From: Microbacterium sp. RURRCA19A
GTDB lineage: Bacteria > Actinomycetota > Actinomycetes > Actinomycetales > Microbacteriaceae
NCBI RefSeq assembly: GCF_900156455.1
Contig: NZ_FTNQ01000004.1
Coordinates: forward strand, 1-64,000
Length of the DNA stretch: 64,000 bases
Direction: 5' to 3'
Numbering within the stretch: the stretch's first letter is position 1; every line of letters starts with the position of its first letter. Positions 36,280 through 44,529 of this stretch are shown here, piece by piece. Both the position numbers and the translations under genes were made by a program. The notes beneath the pieces were generated by a model that worked only from the letters and a program-made list of their open reading frames with translations, had not been told where the DNA came from and did no database searches.

Positions 36280-36304
36280 GTGACGAAGCGTGACCCGAGG
36301 TGAC
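36280..36304. promoter_or_regulatory. Three GTGAC half-sites on one helical face
   Basis: GTGAC occurs at 36,280, 36,290 and 36,300, exactly 10 bp apart, in the gap between metQ and the cysteine operon. Such phasing places all three on the same face of the helix, as expected for a multimeric regulator. The regulator is unknown. Confidence 0.4.
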
Positions 36305-36345
36305 CGGATGCCACGCTTCCGCGCCGAAGCGACGGAATCGTCGGG

Positions 36346-36358
36346 TATGCTGACCGCG
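36346..36358 (+). promoter_or_regulatory. Promoter -10 element and predicted start of a leaderless transcript
   Basis: TATGCT at 36,346 to 36,351 is a good -10 box preceded by GGG. Counting six to seven bases onward places the transcription start at the GTG at 36,358, so the leader peptide would be translated from a leaderless mRNA. Confidence 0.55.
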
Positions 36359-36384
36359 TGCTGACCTGTCGCTGTTGTCGCTGA
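36358..36384 (+). CDS. Cysteine-rich leader peptide, candidate cysteine attenuator
   Basis: A GTG-started frame of eight codons reads M-L-T-C-R-C-C-R and stops at TGA, giving three cysteines in eight residues. It begins at the predicted transcription start and lies directly before a cysteine-forming operon. Leaderless short polycysteine frames are known in mycobacteria as cysteine-responsive attenuators: ribosomes stall on Cys codons when cysteine is scarce and so raise expression downstream. A GCGCCC/GGGCGC hairpin at 36,421 to 36,434 lies between this peptide and the likely start of the next gene. The match of position, length and Cys content is strong; the response is inferred. Confidence 0.7.
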   Translation: MLTCRCCR

Positions 36385-36455
36385 ACGCCCCCGCGTTCTT
36401 CTTCGACGACCCCGTCAGCCGCGCCCTCGGGCGCATCGACCCCCAGGACTCCATC

Positions 36456-37463
36456 GTGCGTTACGCCCAGAGCGTCGCCGACCTCGTCGGCAACACCCCC
36501 CTCGTCCGTCTGAACCGGGTGACCGACGGCATCGCCGCCACGGTCCTCGCCAAGATCGAGTACTTCAACCCCGGCGGCTCCGCCAAGGACCGCATCGCGG
36601 CCAACATCGTCGACGCGGCCGAGCGCGACGGTTCGCTGCGCCCCGGCGGCACCATCGTCGAGCCGACGAGCGGCAACACGGGCGTCGGTCTCGCCCTCGT
36701 CGCGCAGCAGCGTGGCTACCGCTGCGTCTTCGTCGTGCCCGACAAGGTCGCCGAGGACAAGCGCGCGGTGCTGCGCGCCTACGGCGCCGAGGTCGTCGTC
36801 ACCCCGACGAACGTGGAGCCGGACGACCCGAACTCGTACTACAGCGTCTCCGACCGCCTCGTGCGGGATATCCCGGGTGCGTTCAAGCCCAACCAGTACG
36901 CCAACCCGAACGGTCCGCGCAGCCACTACGAGACCACGGGTCCCGAGATCTGGCGCGACACCGAAGGTGGCCTGACGCACTTCGTCACGGGCGTCGGCAC
37001 CGGCGGCACGATCAGCGGCACCGGCCGCTACCTGCGCGAGGTCGCCGGTTCCTCCGTGCGGATCATCGGCGTCGATCCGGTCGGCTCCATCTATTCGGGC
37101 GACGACATCCACGGCTACGACGTCGAGGGCGTGGGCGAGGACTTCTGGCCGCCCGCCTTCGACCCGACGGTCGTCGACGCCTACGAGCGCGTGTCGGATG
37201 CCGAGTCGTTCGCGATGACGCGCCGCCTCGCCCGCGAGGAGGGGCTGCTCGTCGGCGGCTCCAGCGGCATGGCGGTCGTGGGCGCCGTGCGCGTGGCGCA
37301 GGACCTCCCCGCCGACGCCGTCGTCGTGGTCCTCCTCCCCGACCACGGTCGCGGCTACCTCAGCAAGATCTTCGACGACCAGTGGATGACCGCGCGCGGC
37401 TACGCCGTCGAGCCCGTGGCATCCGTTCTTCCCGTTTCGAGCCCTCAGGAGCACTCCGCATGA
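36456..37463 (+). CDS. Cystathionine beta-synthase/cysteine synthase-like PLP enzyme
   Basis: The 335-residue protein is a fold-type II PLP enzyme. GGSAKDR holds the lysine that binds the cofactor, PTSGNTGVGLA binds the substrate, and GVGTGGTISGTGRYL binds the PLP phosphate. It lacks C-terminal CBS domains. Pairing with the cystathionine gamma-synthase/lyase gene points to cystathionine beta-synthase, turning homocysteine and serine into cystathionine, although O-acetylserine sulfhydrylase activity is possible. The GTG at 36,456 (AGGA upstream) matches the family start. A longer frame from a TTG at 36,375 would overlap the leader peptide. The stop overlaps the next gene by ATGA. Confidence 0.88.
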   Translation: MRYAQSVADLVGNTPLVRLNRVTDGIAATVLAKIEYFNPGGSAKDRIAANIVDAAERDGSLRPGGTIVEPTSGNTGVGLALVAQQRGYRCVFVVPDKVAEDKRAVLRAYGAEVVVTPTNVEPDDPNSYYSVSDRLVRDIPGAFKPNQYANPNGPRSHYETTGPEIWRDTEGGLTHFVTGVGTGGTISGTGRYLREVAGSSVRIIGVDPVGSIYSGDDIHGYDVEGVGEDFWPPAFDPTVVDAYERVSDAESFAMTRRLAREEGLLVGGSSGMAVVGAVRVAQDLPADAVVVVLLPDHGRGYLSKIFDDQWMTARGYAVEPVASVLPVSSPQEHSA

Positions 37464-38620
37464 GCACCCACGACGCCGCCCGCGGCTTCGACAGCCTCGC
37501 CGTCCACGCGGGCCAGGCCTTCGACCCGACCACCGGCGCGGTGATCCCGCCCGTGCACCTGTCCACGACCTACGCGCAGGACGGCATCGGGGGCCTCCGC
37601 GGCGGCTACGAGTACGGACGCAGCGGCAACCCCACGCGCGCAGCGCTCGAGACGCAGATCGCCGCGCTCGAGGGCGGCGCCCGCGCGCTGTCGTTCGCGT
37701 CGGGCCTCGCCGCCGAGGACGCGCTGCTGCGCGCGGCCCTCGTCCCCGGCGACGAGGTGCTGCTCGGCAACGACGTGTACGGCGGCACCTACCGCCTGCT
37801 CGCGCGCGTGCTCGGTCCCTGGGGCGTGAAGCTCCGCGTCGTCGACATGAGCGACCTGGATGCCGTGGCCTCCGCCATCGAGGAGCGCGCGCCGCGCATG
37901 GTGTGGGTCGAGACGCCCAGCAACCCGATGCTGCGCATCACCGACATCGCAGGGCTCGCCCGCCTCGGTCACGCGGCCGGTGCGATCGTCGTCGTGGACA
38001 ACACCTTCGCGTCGCCCGCGCTGCAGCGACCGCTCTCTCTCGGAGCCGACGTCGTGGTGCACTCGGCCACGAAGTACCTCGGCGGTCACTCCGACGTCGT
38101 CGGCGGTGCGCTCGCGTTCGCCGACATCGATCTCGCCGAGAAGACGCAGTTCCTGCAGTTCGCGGCCGGCGCCGTCTCGGGGCCGTTCGACGCGTACCTC
38201 ACCACCCGCGGCATCAAGACCCTCGGCATCCGGATGGAGCGTCACAGTGCCAACGCCCACGCCGTCGCCGAGCACCTGGCCGGTCACGACCGCGTCGCGA
38301 AGGTCTACTACCCGGGGCTTCCGTCGCACCCCGGCCACGCGCTCGCGGCGTCGCAGATGAGTGCATTCGGCGGCATCGTGTCGCTCGAGCTCGCCGACGG
38401 CGCCACCGCGCGCCGCTTCGCGGAGTCGACGCGCCTGTTCACCCTCGCCGAGTCGCTCGGCGGCGTCGAGTCGCTCGTGAACTACCCGGATGCCATGACC
38501 CACGCGTCCGTCCGCGGCACCGAGCTCGCTGTGCCCGACACGATCGTCCGCCTGTCGGTGGGCATCGAGTCGGCTGCGGACCTGGTGGCCGACGTCGATC
38601 AGGCGCTCGCCGCGCTCTGA
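37460..38620 (+). CDS. metB: Cystathionine gamma-synthase/gamma-lyase
   Basis: The 386-residue PLP enzyme has the Cys/Met-metabolism plan: [13 protein letters not shown] near the N-terminus, [12 protein letters not shown], and [16 protein letters not shown] with the cofactor-binding lysine. It acts on cystathionine, either making it (gamma-synthase) or splitting it to cysteine (gamma-lyase). Its coupling to a CBS-like enzyme suggests the lyase direction, completing reverse transsulfuration from methionine to cysteine. The ATG follows CAGGAG and overlaps the upstream stop. The symbol reflects the family; the direction is not settled by sequence. Confidence 0.88.
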   Translation: MSTHDAARGFDSLAVHAGQAFDPTTGAVIPPVHLSTTYAQDGIGGLRGGYEYGRSGNPTRAALETQIAALEGGARALSFASGLAAEDALLRAALVPGDEVLLGNDVYGGTYRLLARVLGPWGVKLRVVDMSDLDAVASAIEERAPRMVWVETPSNPMLRITDIAGLARLGHAAGAIVVVDNTFASPALQRPLSLGADVVVHSATKYLGGHSDVVGGALAFADIDLAEKTQFLQFAAGAVSGPFDAYLTTRGIKTLGIRMERHSANAHAVAEHLAGHDRVAKVYYPGLPSHPGHALAASQMSAFGGIVSLELADGATARRFAESTRLFTLAESLGGVESLVNYPDAMTHASVRGTELAVPDTIVRLSVGIESAADLVADVDQALAAL

Positions 38621-38705
38621 CGCGTCGCGCACTGACGCGTCCGGGCGCTGCTGCGTCGGGTACTGGCGCGTCCCGGGCGCTGCGGCGTCGGGCGATGGCA
38701 TCCAG

Positions 38706-38764
38706 AAACGCGATCCGCGACGAGAAACGTGCCGGCGTGGCGTGTCTCGTCGCGGATCGCGTTT
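38706..38764. terminator. Long bidirectional hairpin between convergent genes
   Basis: Two 24-base arms with one mismatch (starting AAACGCGATCCGCGACGAGA) are separated by 11 bases. The outer ends are AAA and TTT, giving short U-runs in both directions, which suits a terminator for the gamma-synthase/lyase gene and the convergent oxidoreductase gene. A degenerate GACGCGTC-type stretch precedes it. Confidence 0.75.
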
Positions 38765-38785
38765 ATCGAGCGGTGTGGACCCGCG

Positions 38786-39421
38786 TCAGCGCTCGGCGCG
38801 GGCGAGGTTCTGCTCGAGTTCGTCACGGGTCTGGCGCACGACGTACGCCGGGGTGTCGCGCTCGACACGCCAGCTGTCGGCGAGCGGGCCGACGTTGACG
38901 GTGTCGAATCCGAACTCGTCGTAGATGCGCGTCACGAGGGCGACGGCCTCGTCGGAGTCGCTCGAGGTGGCCAGCGCACGGCGGCCCGGCGTGCCGGCCG
39001 GAGCCCCGTCGGTGAGGATGTCGGCGGCCGGGATGTGGTTGAACGCCTTCACGACGGTGCTCTCGGGCAGGTGCTCCTGCAGCATCTGCGCGGTGGTGGT
39101 GCGCTTCTCGTCGAGCTCGGCGATGTGCCCGTCGCGCTCCCAGTAGTAGTTGTTCGTGTCGAGCACGGTCTTGCCGCGCAGCGGCTCGACCGGCACCTCG
39201 CGGTACGCCTTGAGGGGGACGGTGACGACGACGAACTCTCCCGCCTCTGCGGCTTCCTGTGCCGAAGCGGCACGCGCGTGCTCGCCGAGCGCGCCGACGA
39301 CATCGGCGAGCGTCTCGGGGCCCCGGGAGTTCGCGATCACGACGTCGTACCCGCGGTCGACGAATCCCTTCGCGACGGCCTGGCCGATGTTTCCTGCTCC
39401 GATGATTCCTACGGTGGTCAT
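38786..39421 (-). CDS. NADPH-dependent F420 reductase-like oxidoreductase
   Basis: The 211-residue protein has an N-terminal Rossmann motif (VGIIGAGNIGQAVAKGFVDR) followed by VVVTVPLKAYREVP and a helical C-terminal part (VVKAFNHIPAADI). This is the F420H2:NADP oxidoreductase-like branch often annotated as NADPH-dependent F420 reductase; many members do not use F420, so the cofactor pairing is unproven. A strong promoter (TTGACA, 17 bp, TAACTA) lies 63 bases upstream of the ATG. Confidence 0.85.
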   Translation of the reverse strand: MTTVGIIGAGNIGQAVAKGFVDRGYDVVIANSRGPETLADVVGALGEHARAASAQEAAEAGEFVVVTVPLKAYREVPVEPLRGKTVLDTNNYYWERDGHIAELDEKRTTTAQMLQEHLPESTVVKAFNHIPAADILTDGAPAGTPGRRALATSSDSDEAVALVTRIYDEFGFDTVNVGPLADSWRVERDTPAYVVRQTRDELEQNLARAER

Positions 39422-39483
39422 ACCTGAACCGAACGAGCGGGACGCCGAACGCATTCCCGGCCAGATCGACGCATCGAGTTAGT

Positions 39484-39512
39484 TAGTTAGCAGCATGAGA
39501 TATCTGTGTCAA
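39484..39512 (-). promoter_or_regulatory. Strong promoter of the F420-reductase-like gene
   Basis: On the minus strand, TTGACA (39,512 to 39,507) and TAACTA (39,489 to 39,484) are separated by 17 bases. The -35 box is a perfect consensus, unusual for this genome. The start codon lies about 60 bases downstream. Confidence 0.65.
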
Positions 39513-39621
39513 GCGGGAGAAGCGTGGGCGTGGTCCCGGTAACTTCTCTTCTGTCGCACCCTCGCGATCGTGGTCGCAGACCGGTGTTCGGGTCACCGTT
39601 CCGCTTGACCTGTGAGGGCGA

Positions 39622-39668
39622 CGGCCCCCGGTGGACGCGGCTTCGGACCACCGGGGGCCGCTTTCTTT
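39622..39668 (+). terminator. Strong plus-strand terminator without an upstream gene
   Basis: A perfect 13-bp stem (CGGCCCCCGGTGG with CCACCGGGGGCCG) is followed by CTTTCTTT. It terminates plus-strand transcription, yet no plus-strand gene lies between it and the minus-strand promoter at 39,512. It may end a small RNA from about 39,520 onward or act as an attenuator for the TauE/SafE gene. Confidence 0.7.
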
Positions 39669-39769
39669 CCCCGGGGATGCCGTGACGTCGCTGTGTCCAC
39701 GAAGTGGAAGACTGGTCCGTCGGCGGGCGCCGGCCCGTGCAGCCCCCGTCTCGCAAGGATCTCCGCCCC

Positions 39770-40567
39770 GTGATCGACACCGCCCGCCCGAAACGTTCCG
39801 CCCGCTTCTACGCCGTCTGCATCGGGGTGGGGCTGCTCGCCGGACTCATGTCCGGCCTCTTCGGTGTGGGCGGCGGCACCGTGATCGTGCCCCTGCTGGT
39901 ACTCGCCCTCGGATTCGATCAGCGCTTCGCCGCGGGCACCTCGCTCGCGGCGATCGTGCCCACCGCCTCCGTCGGCGTCATCACCTACGCCGTCGACGGG
40001 CACGTCGCGTGGATCCCCGCGCTCATCCTCGCCGTCGGCGCGGTCGGCGGCGCCCAGATCGGCACGTGGCTGCTGCCCAAGCTGTCGCAGACGGCCCTGC
40101 GCTGGTCGTTCGTGGCGTTCCTGGTGGTCGTGATCGTCAGCCTCTACTTCGTCATCCCCTCCCGGGACGCCGAGCTGGAGCTGACCTGGATCACCGGACC
40201 GGGGCTCCTGGTGCTCGGCGTCATCACCGGCATCCTCGCGGGTCTGCTGGGGGTCGGCGGCGGCATCATCGTGGTCCCGGCGCTGCTGCTGCTGTTCGGC
40301 ACGAGCGATCTCATCGCGCGGGGGACGTCGCTGCTGATGATGATCCCCACGGCGATCTCCGGCACGGTCGGCAATCTGCGCCGCTCGAACGTCGACCTCG
40401 TCGCCGCCGCCTGCGTCGGCATCGCCGCGTGCACGACGACCGCCCTCGGAGCCTCGCTCGCGAAACTCGTCGACCCCTTCGTCGGCAACGTCCTGTTCTC
40501 CGTCTTCCTCGTCTTCATCGCCACCCAGATGGCCGTGAAGGCCGTGCGCGGGCGGCACCAGCGCTGA
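39770..40567 (+). CDS. TauE/SafE (TSUP) family permease
   Basis: The 265-residue protein has eight predicted helices in two related halves, each opening with the family motif (LMSGLFGVGGGTVIVPLLV and LAGLLGVGGGIIVVPALLL). TSUP proteins move sulfite, sulfonates or other small sulfur-containing anions; sulfur traffic would fit the nearby methionine and cysteine genes, but the substrate is not decidable. The start was set at the GTG at 39,770, which has AAGGA upstream, instead of a longer ATG form at 39,704. Confidence 0.88.
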   Translation: MIDTARPKRSARFYAVCIGVGLLAGLMSGLFGVGGGTVIVPLLVLALGFDQRFAAGTSLAAIVPTASVGVITYAVDGHVAWIPALILAVGAVGGAQIGTWLLPKLSQTALRWSFVAFLVVVIVSLYFVIPSRDAELELTWITGPGLLVLGVITGILAGLLGVGGGIIVVPALLLLFGTSDLIARGTSLLMMIPTAISGTVGNLRRSNVDLVAAACVGIAACTTTALGASLAKLVDPFVGNVLFSVFLVFIATQMAVKAVRGRHQR

Positions 40568-40599
40568 GGCCGCGGGGGAGCGGTCGGTAGACTGACCCG

Positions 40600-41049
40600 G
40601 TGCCCGTGAACCCCGAACTGGTCGGTCGTGTCTTCCCGCCGACCGCGCCGTACCTCGTCGGTCGAGAGAAGGTGCGCGAGTTCGCCCGCGCGGTCTTCGC
40701 CGACGCCCCGCAGCACTCCGATCCCGCGGCCGCCCGCGCGCTCGGCTACCCCGACGTGGTCGCGCCGCCGACCTTCGCGATGGTCGTACAGGATCTGACC
40801 CTGCAGCAGCTCCTGGGCGACCCGGACTCCGGCATCGTCCTGTCGCGACTCGTGCACGCCGAGCAGCGCTTCCGGTACTCGCGGCCGATCGTCGCGGGCG
40901 ACGAGCTCACCGCGACGTTGTCGGTCACCGGCATCCGCACGCTCGGGGGCAATGCCATGATCACGAGCGAGGCGGAGATCGTGGATGCCGACGGCGCCCA
41001 CGTCGTGACGACGACCAGCGTCCTGCTGGCGGGGGAGGGCGACGCATGA
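40600..41049 (+). CDS. MaoC-like (FAS1-type) dehydratase, HadA-like subunit
   Basis: The 149-residue protein starts at GTG and matches the N-terminal MaoC/FAS1-like dehydratase domain (VGREKVREFARAVFAD, VVAPPTFAMVVQD, FRYSRPIVAGDEL). In mycobacteria such hot-dog proteins form heterodimers that dehydrate hydroxyacyl chains; this one lacks the catalytic D..H motif and would be the substrate-binding half. It overlaps the next MaoC gene by ATGA, consistent with a two-subunit enzyme. Confidence 0.85.
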   Translation: MPVNPELVGRVFPPTAPYLVGREKVREFARAVFADAPQHSDPAAARALGYPDVVAPPTFAMVVQDLTLQQLLGDPDSGIVLSRLVHAEQRFRYSRPIVAGDELTATLSVTGIRTLGGNAMITSEAEIVDADGAHVVTTTSVLLAGEGDA

Positions 41050-41450
41050 GCACGTTCACCGTCGGCGAGGTCATCGCCGAACGCTCCGTCCAGCTCACGC
41101 GGGAGTCGCTCGTGCGGTACGCGGGCGCCTCCGGGGACTTCAACCCCATCCACTACCGCGACGACGTCGCCGCCGAAGTCGGCCTGCCGGGCGTTCTCGC
41201 CCACGGAATGCTCACGATGGGGGTCGCGGTCGGAACGTTGGCCGAGGCGCTCGGCGACACCGGCCGCATCCTCGAGTACGGCGTGCGGTTCACCCGCCCC
41301 GTGGTCGTCGACCCCTCCGAAGGCGCCGAACTGCACGTCAGCGCGAAGGTGGGTGCCGTCGACGACGAGACCGCCCGTGTCGACCTGACCGTCACCCACG
41401 CGGGCACGACGGTGCTCGGCAAGGCGCAGGTGCGCGTCCGGCTGTCCTGA
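41046..41450 (+). CDS. MaoC-type hydratase, HadB-like catalytic subunit
   Basis: The 134-residue hot-dog protein carries the hydratase-2 motif in YAGASGDFNPIHYRDDVAAE (catalytic Asp and His), followed by GLPGVLAHGMLTMG. Together with the upstream subunit it should form a (3R)-hydroxyacyl dehydratase acting on acyl thioesters. The stop overlaps the murB start in a TGATG arrangement, so fatty-acid and cell-wall functions are coupled in one operon. Confidence 0.88.
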   Translation: MSTFTVGEVIAERSVQLTRESLVRYAGASGDFNPIHYRDDVAAEVGLPGVLAHGMLTMGVAVGTLAEALGDTGRILEYGVRFTRPVVVDPSEGAELHVSAKVGAVDDETARVDLTVTHAGTTVLGKAQVRVRLS

Positions 41451-42586
41451 TGCCCGAGCTCACCCCGGTCCCGCTCTCCGCGCTCACGACCCTGCGCACC
41501 GGCGGTCTGCCCGAGCGGACGATCGAGGCCCGCACCCCCGACGAACTCGTCGACGTGCTGCGTGAGCTGTGGGCGACCGGCGAGCCGTGGCTCGTCGTCG
41601 GCGGCGGCTCGAACCTCTTCGTCGGCGATGAGCCGTTCGAGGGCACCGTGGTGCTGGTGCGCACGTCCGGCATCGAGGAGCTGCCCGGCTCCCGGCCCGA
41701 CACCGCACGGTTGCGGGTACAGGCCGGCCACGACTGGGACGCTCTCGTCGCCGAGACGGTCGCGCGCGGACTCGCCGGCATCGAGGCCATGTCCGGGATC
41801 CCCGGGACGGTCGGCGCCGCCCCCGTGCAGAACATCGGGGCCTACGGGCAGGAGATCGTGCAGACCCTCGTCGAGGTGGACCTGATCGACGAGTCCACCG
41901 GCGAGGTGTCCACCGTTCCGGCATCCGATCTGGGGCTCGGCTTCCGCACCTCGGTGCTGAAGCAGCACTACGGATCGGTGCCGGCGCGCTCGGCCGTGAT
42001 CGTCTCGGTCACGCTCGAGCTCGAACGCGTCGGCGACGGTGAGCGCCCTCTCGCGGGTGATCAGCTTCGCGGGGCCTTGGGACTGGATGCCGATGCGGCG
42101 GTGTCGCTGCGGTGGATCCGCGAGCACGTGCTCGCCACCCGCGCGCGCAAGGGCATGGTGCTCGACGGTGAGGACCCCGACACCTGGAGCGCCGGATCGT
42201 TCTTCCAGAACGCCATCGTGTCGGAGGCGTTCGCGCGGACGCTCCCCGTCGAGTGCCCGAAGTGGCCGCTCGGGCCCGCCGTCGACCCGGTGACCGTGAT
42301 TCCGCTGGCGGCGTTCAGCGGCGTGGTGCCGCCGCCGATCGCGGAGTCGCACGACGTCAAGGTGAGCGCCGCGTGGCTCATCGAGCACGCGGGTCTGTCG
42401 CGCGGCTTCCGATTCCCCCGGTCCCGCGCCGGCCTCTCCACGAAGCACACGCTGGCACTCACCAACCGCGGAGGGGCGACGGCGGGCGAGATCGCCGAGC
42501 TCGCGCGCTTCGTGCAGAACAGGGTCCAGTCCGAGTTCGGCCTGCTGCTGCAGCCCGAGCCCGTGCTGGTGAACGTCGAGCTGTAG
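41450..42586 (+). CDS. murB: UDP-N-acetylmuramate dehydrogenase
   Basis: The 378-residue FAD enzyme reduces UDP-GlcNAc-enolpyruvate to UDP-MurNAc in peptidoglycan synthesis. The FAD site is visible as VVGGGSNLFVGDE (about 48 to 60), followed by GIEAMSGIPGTVGAAPVQNI. The substrate domain has WSAGSFFQNAIV with the catalytic Ser, and a C-terminal LSTKHTLALTNRG segment. It is the last gene of the MaoC-MaoC-murB operon. Two copies of the palindromic repeat lie after it. Confidence 0.95.
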   Translation: MPELTPVPLSALTTLRTGGLPERTIEARTPDELVDVLRELWATGEPWLVVGGGSNLFVGDEPFEGTVVLVRTSGIEELPGSRPDTARLRVQAGHDWDALVAETVARGLAGIEAMSGIPGTVGAAPVQNIGAYGQEIVQTLVEVDLIDESTGEVSTVPASDLGLGFRTSVLKQHYGSVPARSAVIVSVTLELERVGDGERPLAGDQLRGALGLDADAAVSLRWIREHVLATRARKGMVLDGEDPDTWSAGSFFQNAIVSEAFARTLPVECPKWPLGPAVDPVTVIPLAAFSGVVPPPIAESHDVKVSAAWLIEHAGLSRGFRFPRSRAGLSTKHTLALTNRGGATAGEIAELARFVQNRVQSEFGLLLQPEPVLVNVEL

Positions 42587-42637
42587 CCGGAGTTCCTGGC
42601 ATCCGGTCTGCCGTCACGGCATCCGCCGCACCGTCGT

Positions 42638-42703
42638 GCGGAGTTCTCGCGCGACACGCCGTTCGGTGGTGCCTCACGCCGGCGTGTCGGTCAGGGACTC
42701 CGC
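42638..42703. repeat. Palindromic intergenic repeat, copy A
   Basis: Arms of about 24 bases (GCGGAG...ACACGCCG and CGGCGTGT...CTCCGC) form an imperfect hairpin. It is the first of two copies, starting 140 bp apart, between the convergent murB and aminotransferase genes. Confidence 0.7.
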
Positions 42704-42777
42704 GGGACGGTACTGGCCGGCGGGCGCAGGGTCCGGTCGGTCGAGGGGGGAGTGGATGCCACGACCCGGGCCGTCGT

Positions 42778-42843
42778 GCGGAGGTCGTCGCCGACACGCC
42801 GCCCGGAAACCTCGCCGGCCGGTGTGTCGCGGACGAACTCCGC
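42778..42843. repeat. Palindromic intergenic repeat, copy B
   Basis: Second copy between murB and the aminotransferase. The outer arms GTCGTGCGGA and TCCGCACGAC pair almost perfectly, making this one of the longest stems of the family. It may work as a terminator for both convergent genes. Confidence 0.7.
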
Positions 42844-42887
42844 ACGACGGTGATGCCCGCCCCGGGGAAGCTGCCCGCCGCCGCCCG

Positions 42888-44087
42888 TCAGGAGAACAGA
42901 CGCTGGAGGCGCTGGACGCCCTCCAGCAGCTCGGCGTCGCCGAGGGCGTACGACAGGCGCAGGTAACCGCTCGGGCCGAAGGCCTCGCCGGGAACCACCG
43001 CGACCTCGGCCTTCTCGAGGATGAGGTCGGCGAGCTCGAGCGAGGTCGTCGGGGTGACGCCGTCCCACTCGCGGTTCAGCAGGCCGCGCACGTCGGGGTA
43101 CACGTAGAACGCGCCGAGCGGGTTGGGGACCTCGACGCCGTCGATCTTCGCCAGCTCGGACACGATCAGCCGGCGACGTCGGTCGAAGGCCTCGCGGAAC
43201 TGCTCGGCCTCGTCCTGCGGGCCGTTGAGGGCCGCGGCGGCGGCGATCTGCGCGACGTTGTTGACGTTGCTCGACAGGTGCGACTGCAGGTTGCCGGCGA
43301 GCTTCATGGCATCCGCGGGTCCGACCATCCAGCCCACGCGCCAACCGGTCATGGCGTAGGTCTTCGCGACGCCGTTGACGAGGATCGTCTGGCCGGCCAG
43401 TTCGGGCACGGCCTCGACGATCGAGACGGCGCGGGCGCCCTCGTACGTGAGGTTCTGGTAGATCTCGTCCGTGATCACCCAGATGCCGTGCTCCAGGGCC
43501 CAGCGGCCGATCTCGGCCGTCTCCTCCGGGGTGTAGACCGAGCCGGTCGGGTTCGACGGCGACACGAACACGAGTACGGTCGTCTTGTCGGTGCGGGCCG
43601 CCTCGAGCTGCGCGACCGTGACCTTGTAGTCCTGGTCGGCGCCCGCGAACACCTCGACGGGCACGCCGTCGGCGAGTGCGATCGCCTCGGGGTACGTCGT
43701 CCAGTACGGCGCGGGCAGCAGCACCTCGTCGCCGGGGTTCACGACGGTCTGGAACGCCTGGTACACGGCCTGCTTCCCGCCGTTGGTGACGATCACCTGC
43801 GCCGGAGCGACCTCGAGGCCCGAGTCGCGGAGGGTCTTCGCGGCGATGGCCTCGCGCAGCACCGGGAGCCCGGCGGCGGGGGTGTAACGGTAGTTGGCCG
43901 GGTTCTGCAACGCCTCGGCCGCGGCATCCACGATGAACTTCGGGGTCGCGAAATCGGGCTCGCCGGCGGCATAGGAGATGACGGGGCGGCCGGCGGCCTT
44001 GAGGGCCTTGGCCTTCGCGTCGACCTTCAGGGTCGCGGATTCGGCGATGGCGGAGAGCTTGCGGGAGAGCGGAGCGCGGTCGGTCAC
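42888..44087 (-). CDS. aspC: Pyridoxal-phosphate aminotransferase (aspartate aminotransferase type)
   Basis: The 399-residue class I/II aminotransferase has the N-terminal [39 protein letters not shown] (Asp and Tyr bind PLP) and [17 protein letters not shown] with the Schiff-base Lys. It most likely moves amino groups between aspartate and 2-oxoglutarate. The GTG at 44,087 ([14 protein letters not shown]) was chosen because the upstream extension is not family-like. The minus-strand membrane protein gene upstream may share its transcript. Confidence 0.9.
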   Translation of the reverse strand: MTDRAPLSRKLSAIAESATLKVDAKAKALKAAGRPVISYAAGEPDFATPKFIVDAAAEALQNPANYRYTPAAGLPVLREAIAAKTLRDSGLEVAPAQVIVTNGGKQAVYQAFQTVVNPGDEVLLPAPYWTTYPEAIALADGVPVEVFAGADQDYKVTVAQLEAARTDKTTVLVFVSPSNPTGSVYTPEETAEIGRWALEHGIWVITDEIYQNLTYEGARAVSIVEAVPELAGQTILVNGVAKTYAMTGWRVGWMVGPADAMKLAGNLQSHLSSNVNNVAQIAAAAALNGPQDEAEQFREAFDRRRRLIVSELAKIDGVEVPNPLGAFYVYPDVRGLLNREWDGVTPTTSLELADLILEKAEVAVVPGEAFGPSGYLRLSYALGDAELLEGVQRLQRLFS

Positions 44088-44150
44088 GGCGTAGAGCCTA
44101 CTCGGCACGCCCGGGATGCCGCGGGCTCCGGGGCGGGCGTCACCGAAGGG

Positions 44151-44474
44151 TTACACGGACGAGCCGAAGAACACCCAGACGACGGGGAGGACGAGCAGCA
44201 CGCCGAGAGACGCGCCGATGATCGAGAGGACCGGATTCCGGTTCTGCCGCACGCGCAGGACGATGCCCACCACGCCGATGATCAGCGCGACCAGGCCGAG
44301 GAAGCCCATGATCGGGAGGAGGACGATCCCGAGCCACCAGATCGCGTTCATCTCGGGGGCGAGCCCGATGAGGAAGATCATCAGCGCCGGCAGCAGGATG
44401 AACGCCGCGAGGATGATCGCGACGATGCCGAAGCCGTCGCTGGCGCGGCGACCGGCCGGTGAGACAGAAGCCAT
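44151..44474 (-). CDS. Small three-helix membrane protein
   Basis: The 107-residue protein has three hydrophobic segments (FGIVAIILAAFILLPALMIF, WWLGIVLLPIMGFLGLVALI, SIIGASLGVLLVLPVVWVFF) and a basic loop. It resembles small DUF4190-like actinobacterial membrane proteins, but no function can be given. It is divergent from the ClC channel and lies upstream of aspC. Confidence 0.75.
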   Translation of the reverse strand: MASVSPAGRRASDGFGIVAIILAAFILLPALMIFLIGLAPEMNAIWWLGIVLLPIMGFLGLVALIIGVVGIVLRVRQNRNPVLSIIGASLGVLLVLPVVWVFFGSSV

Positions 44475-44529
44475 GTCGTCACGGTAGCGCGTGGCAGGCG
44501 CGCTGTCGCCGGTGCGTTAGCGTGGCGTC

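Noticed and set aside
36204..36345. SAM riboswitch in front of metQ
   Set aside because: No match to the conserved cores of SAM-I or SAM-IV could be made by eye; the GTGAC repeats are the only clear signal.
35253..37454. A 733-codon form of MetQ
   Set aside because: The extra N-terminal part is antisense to the CBS-like gene; the ATG at 36,203 with AAGGAG is the true start.
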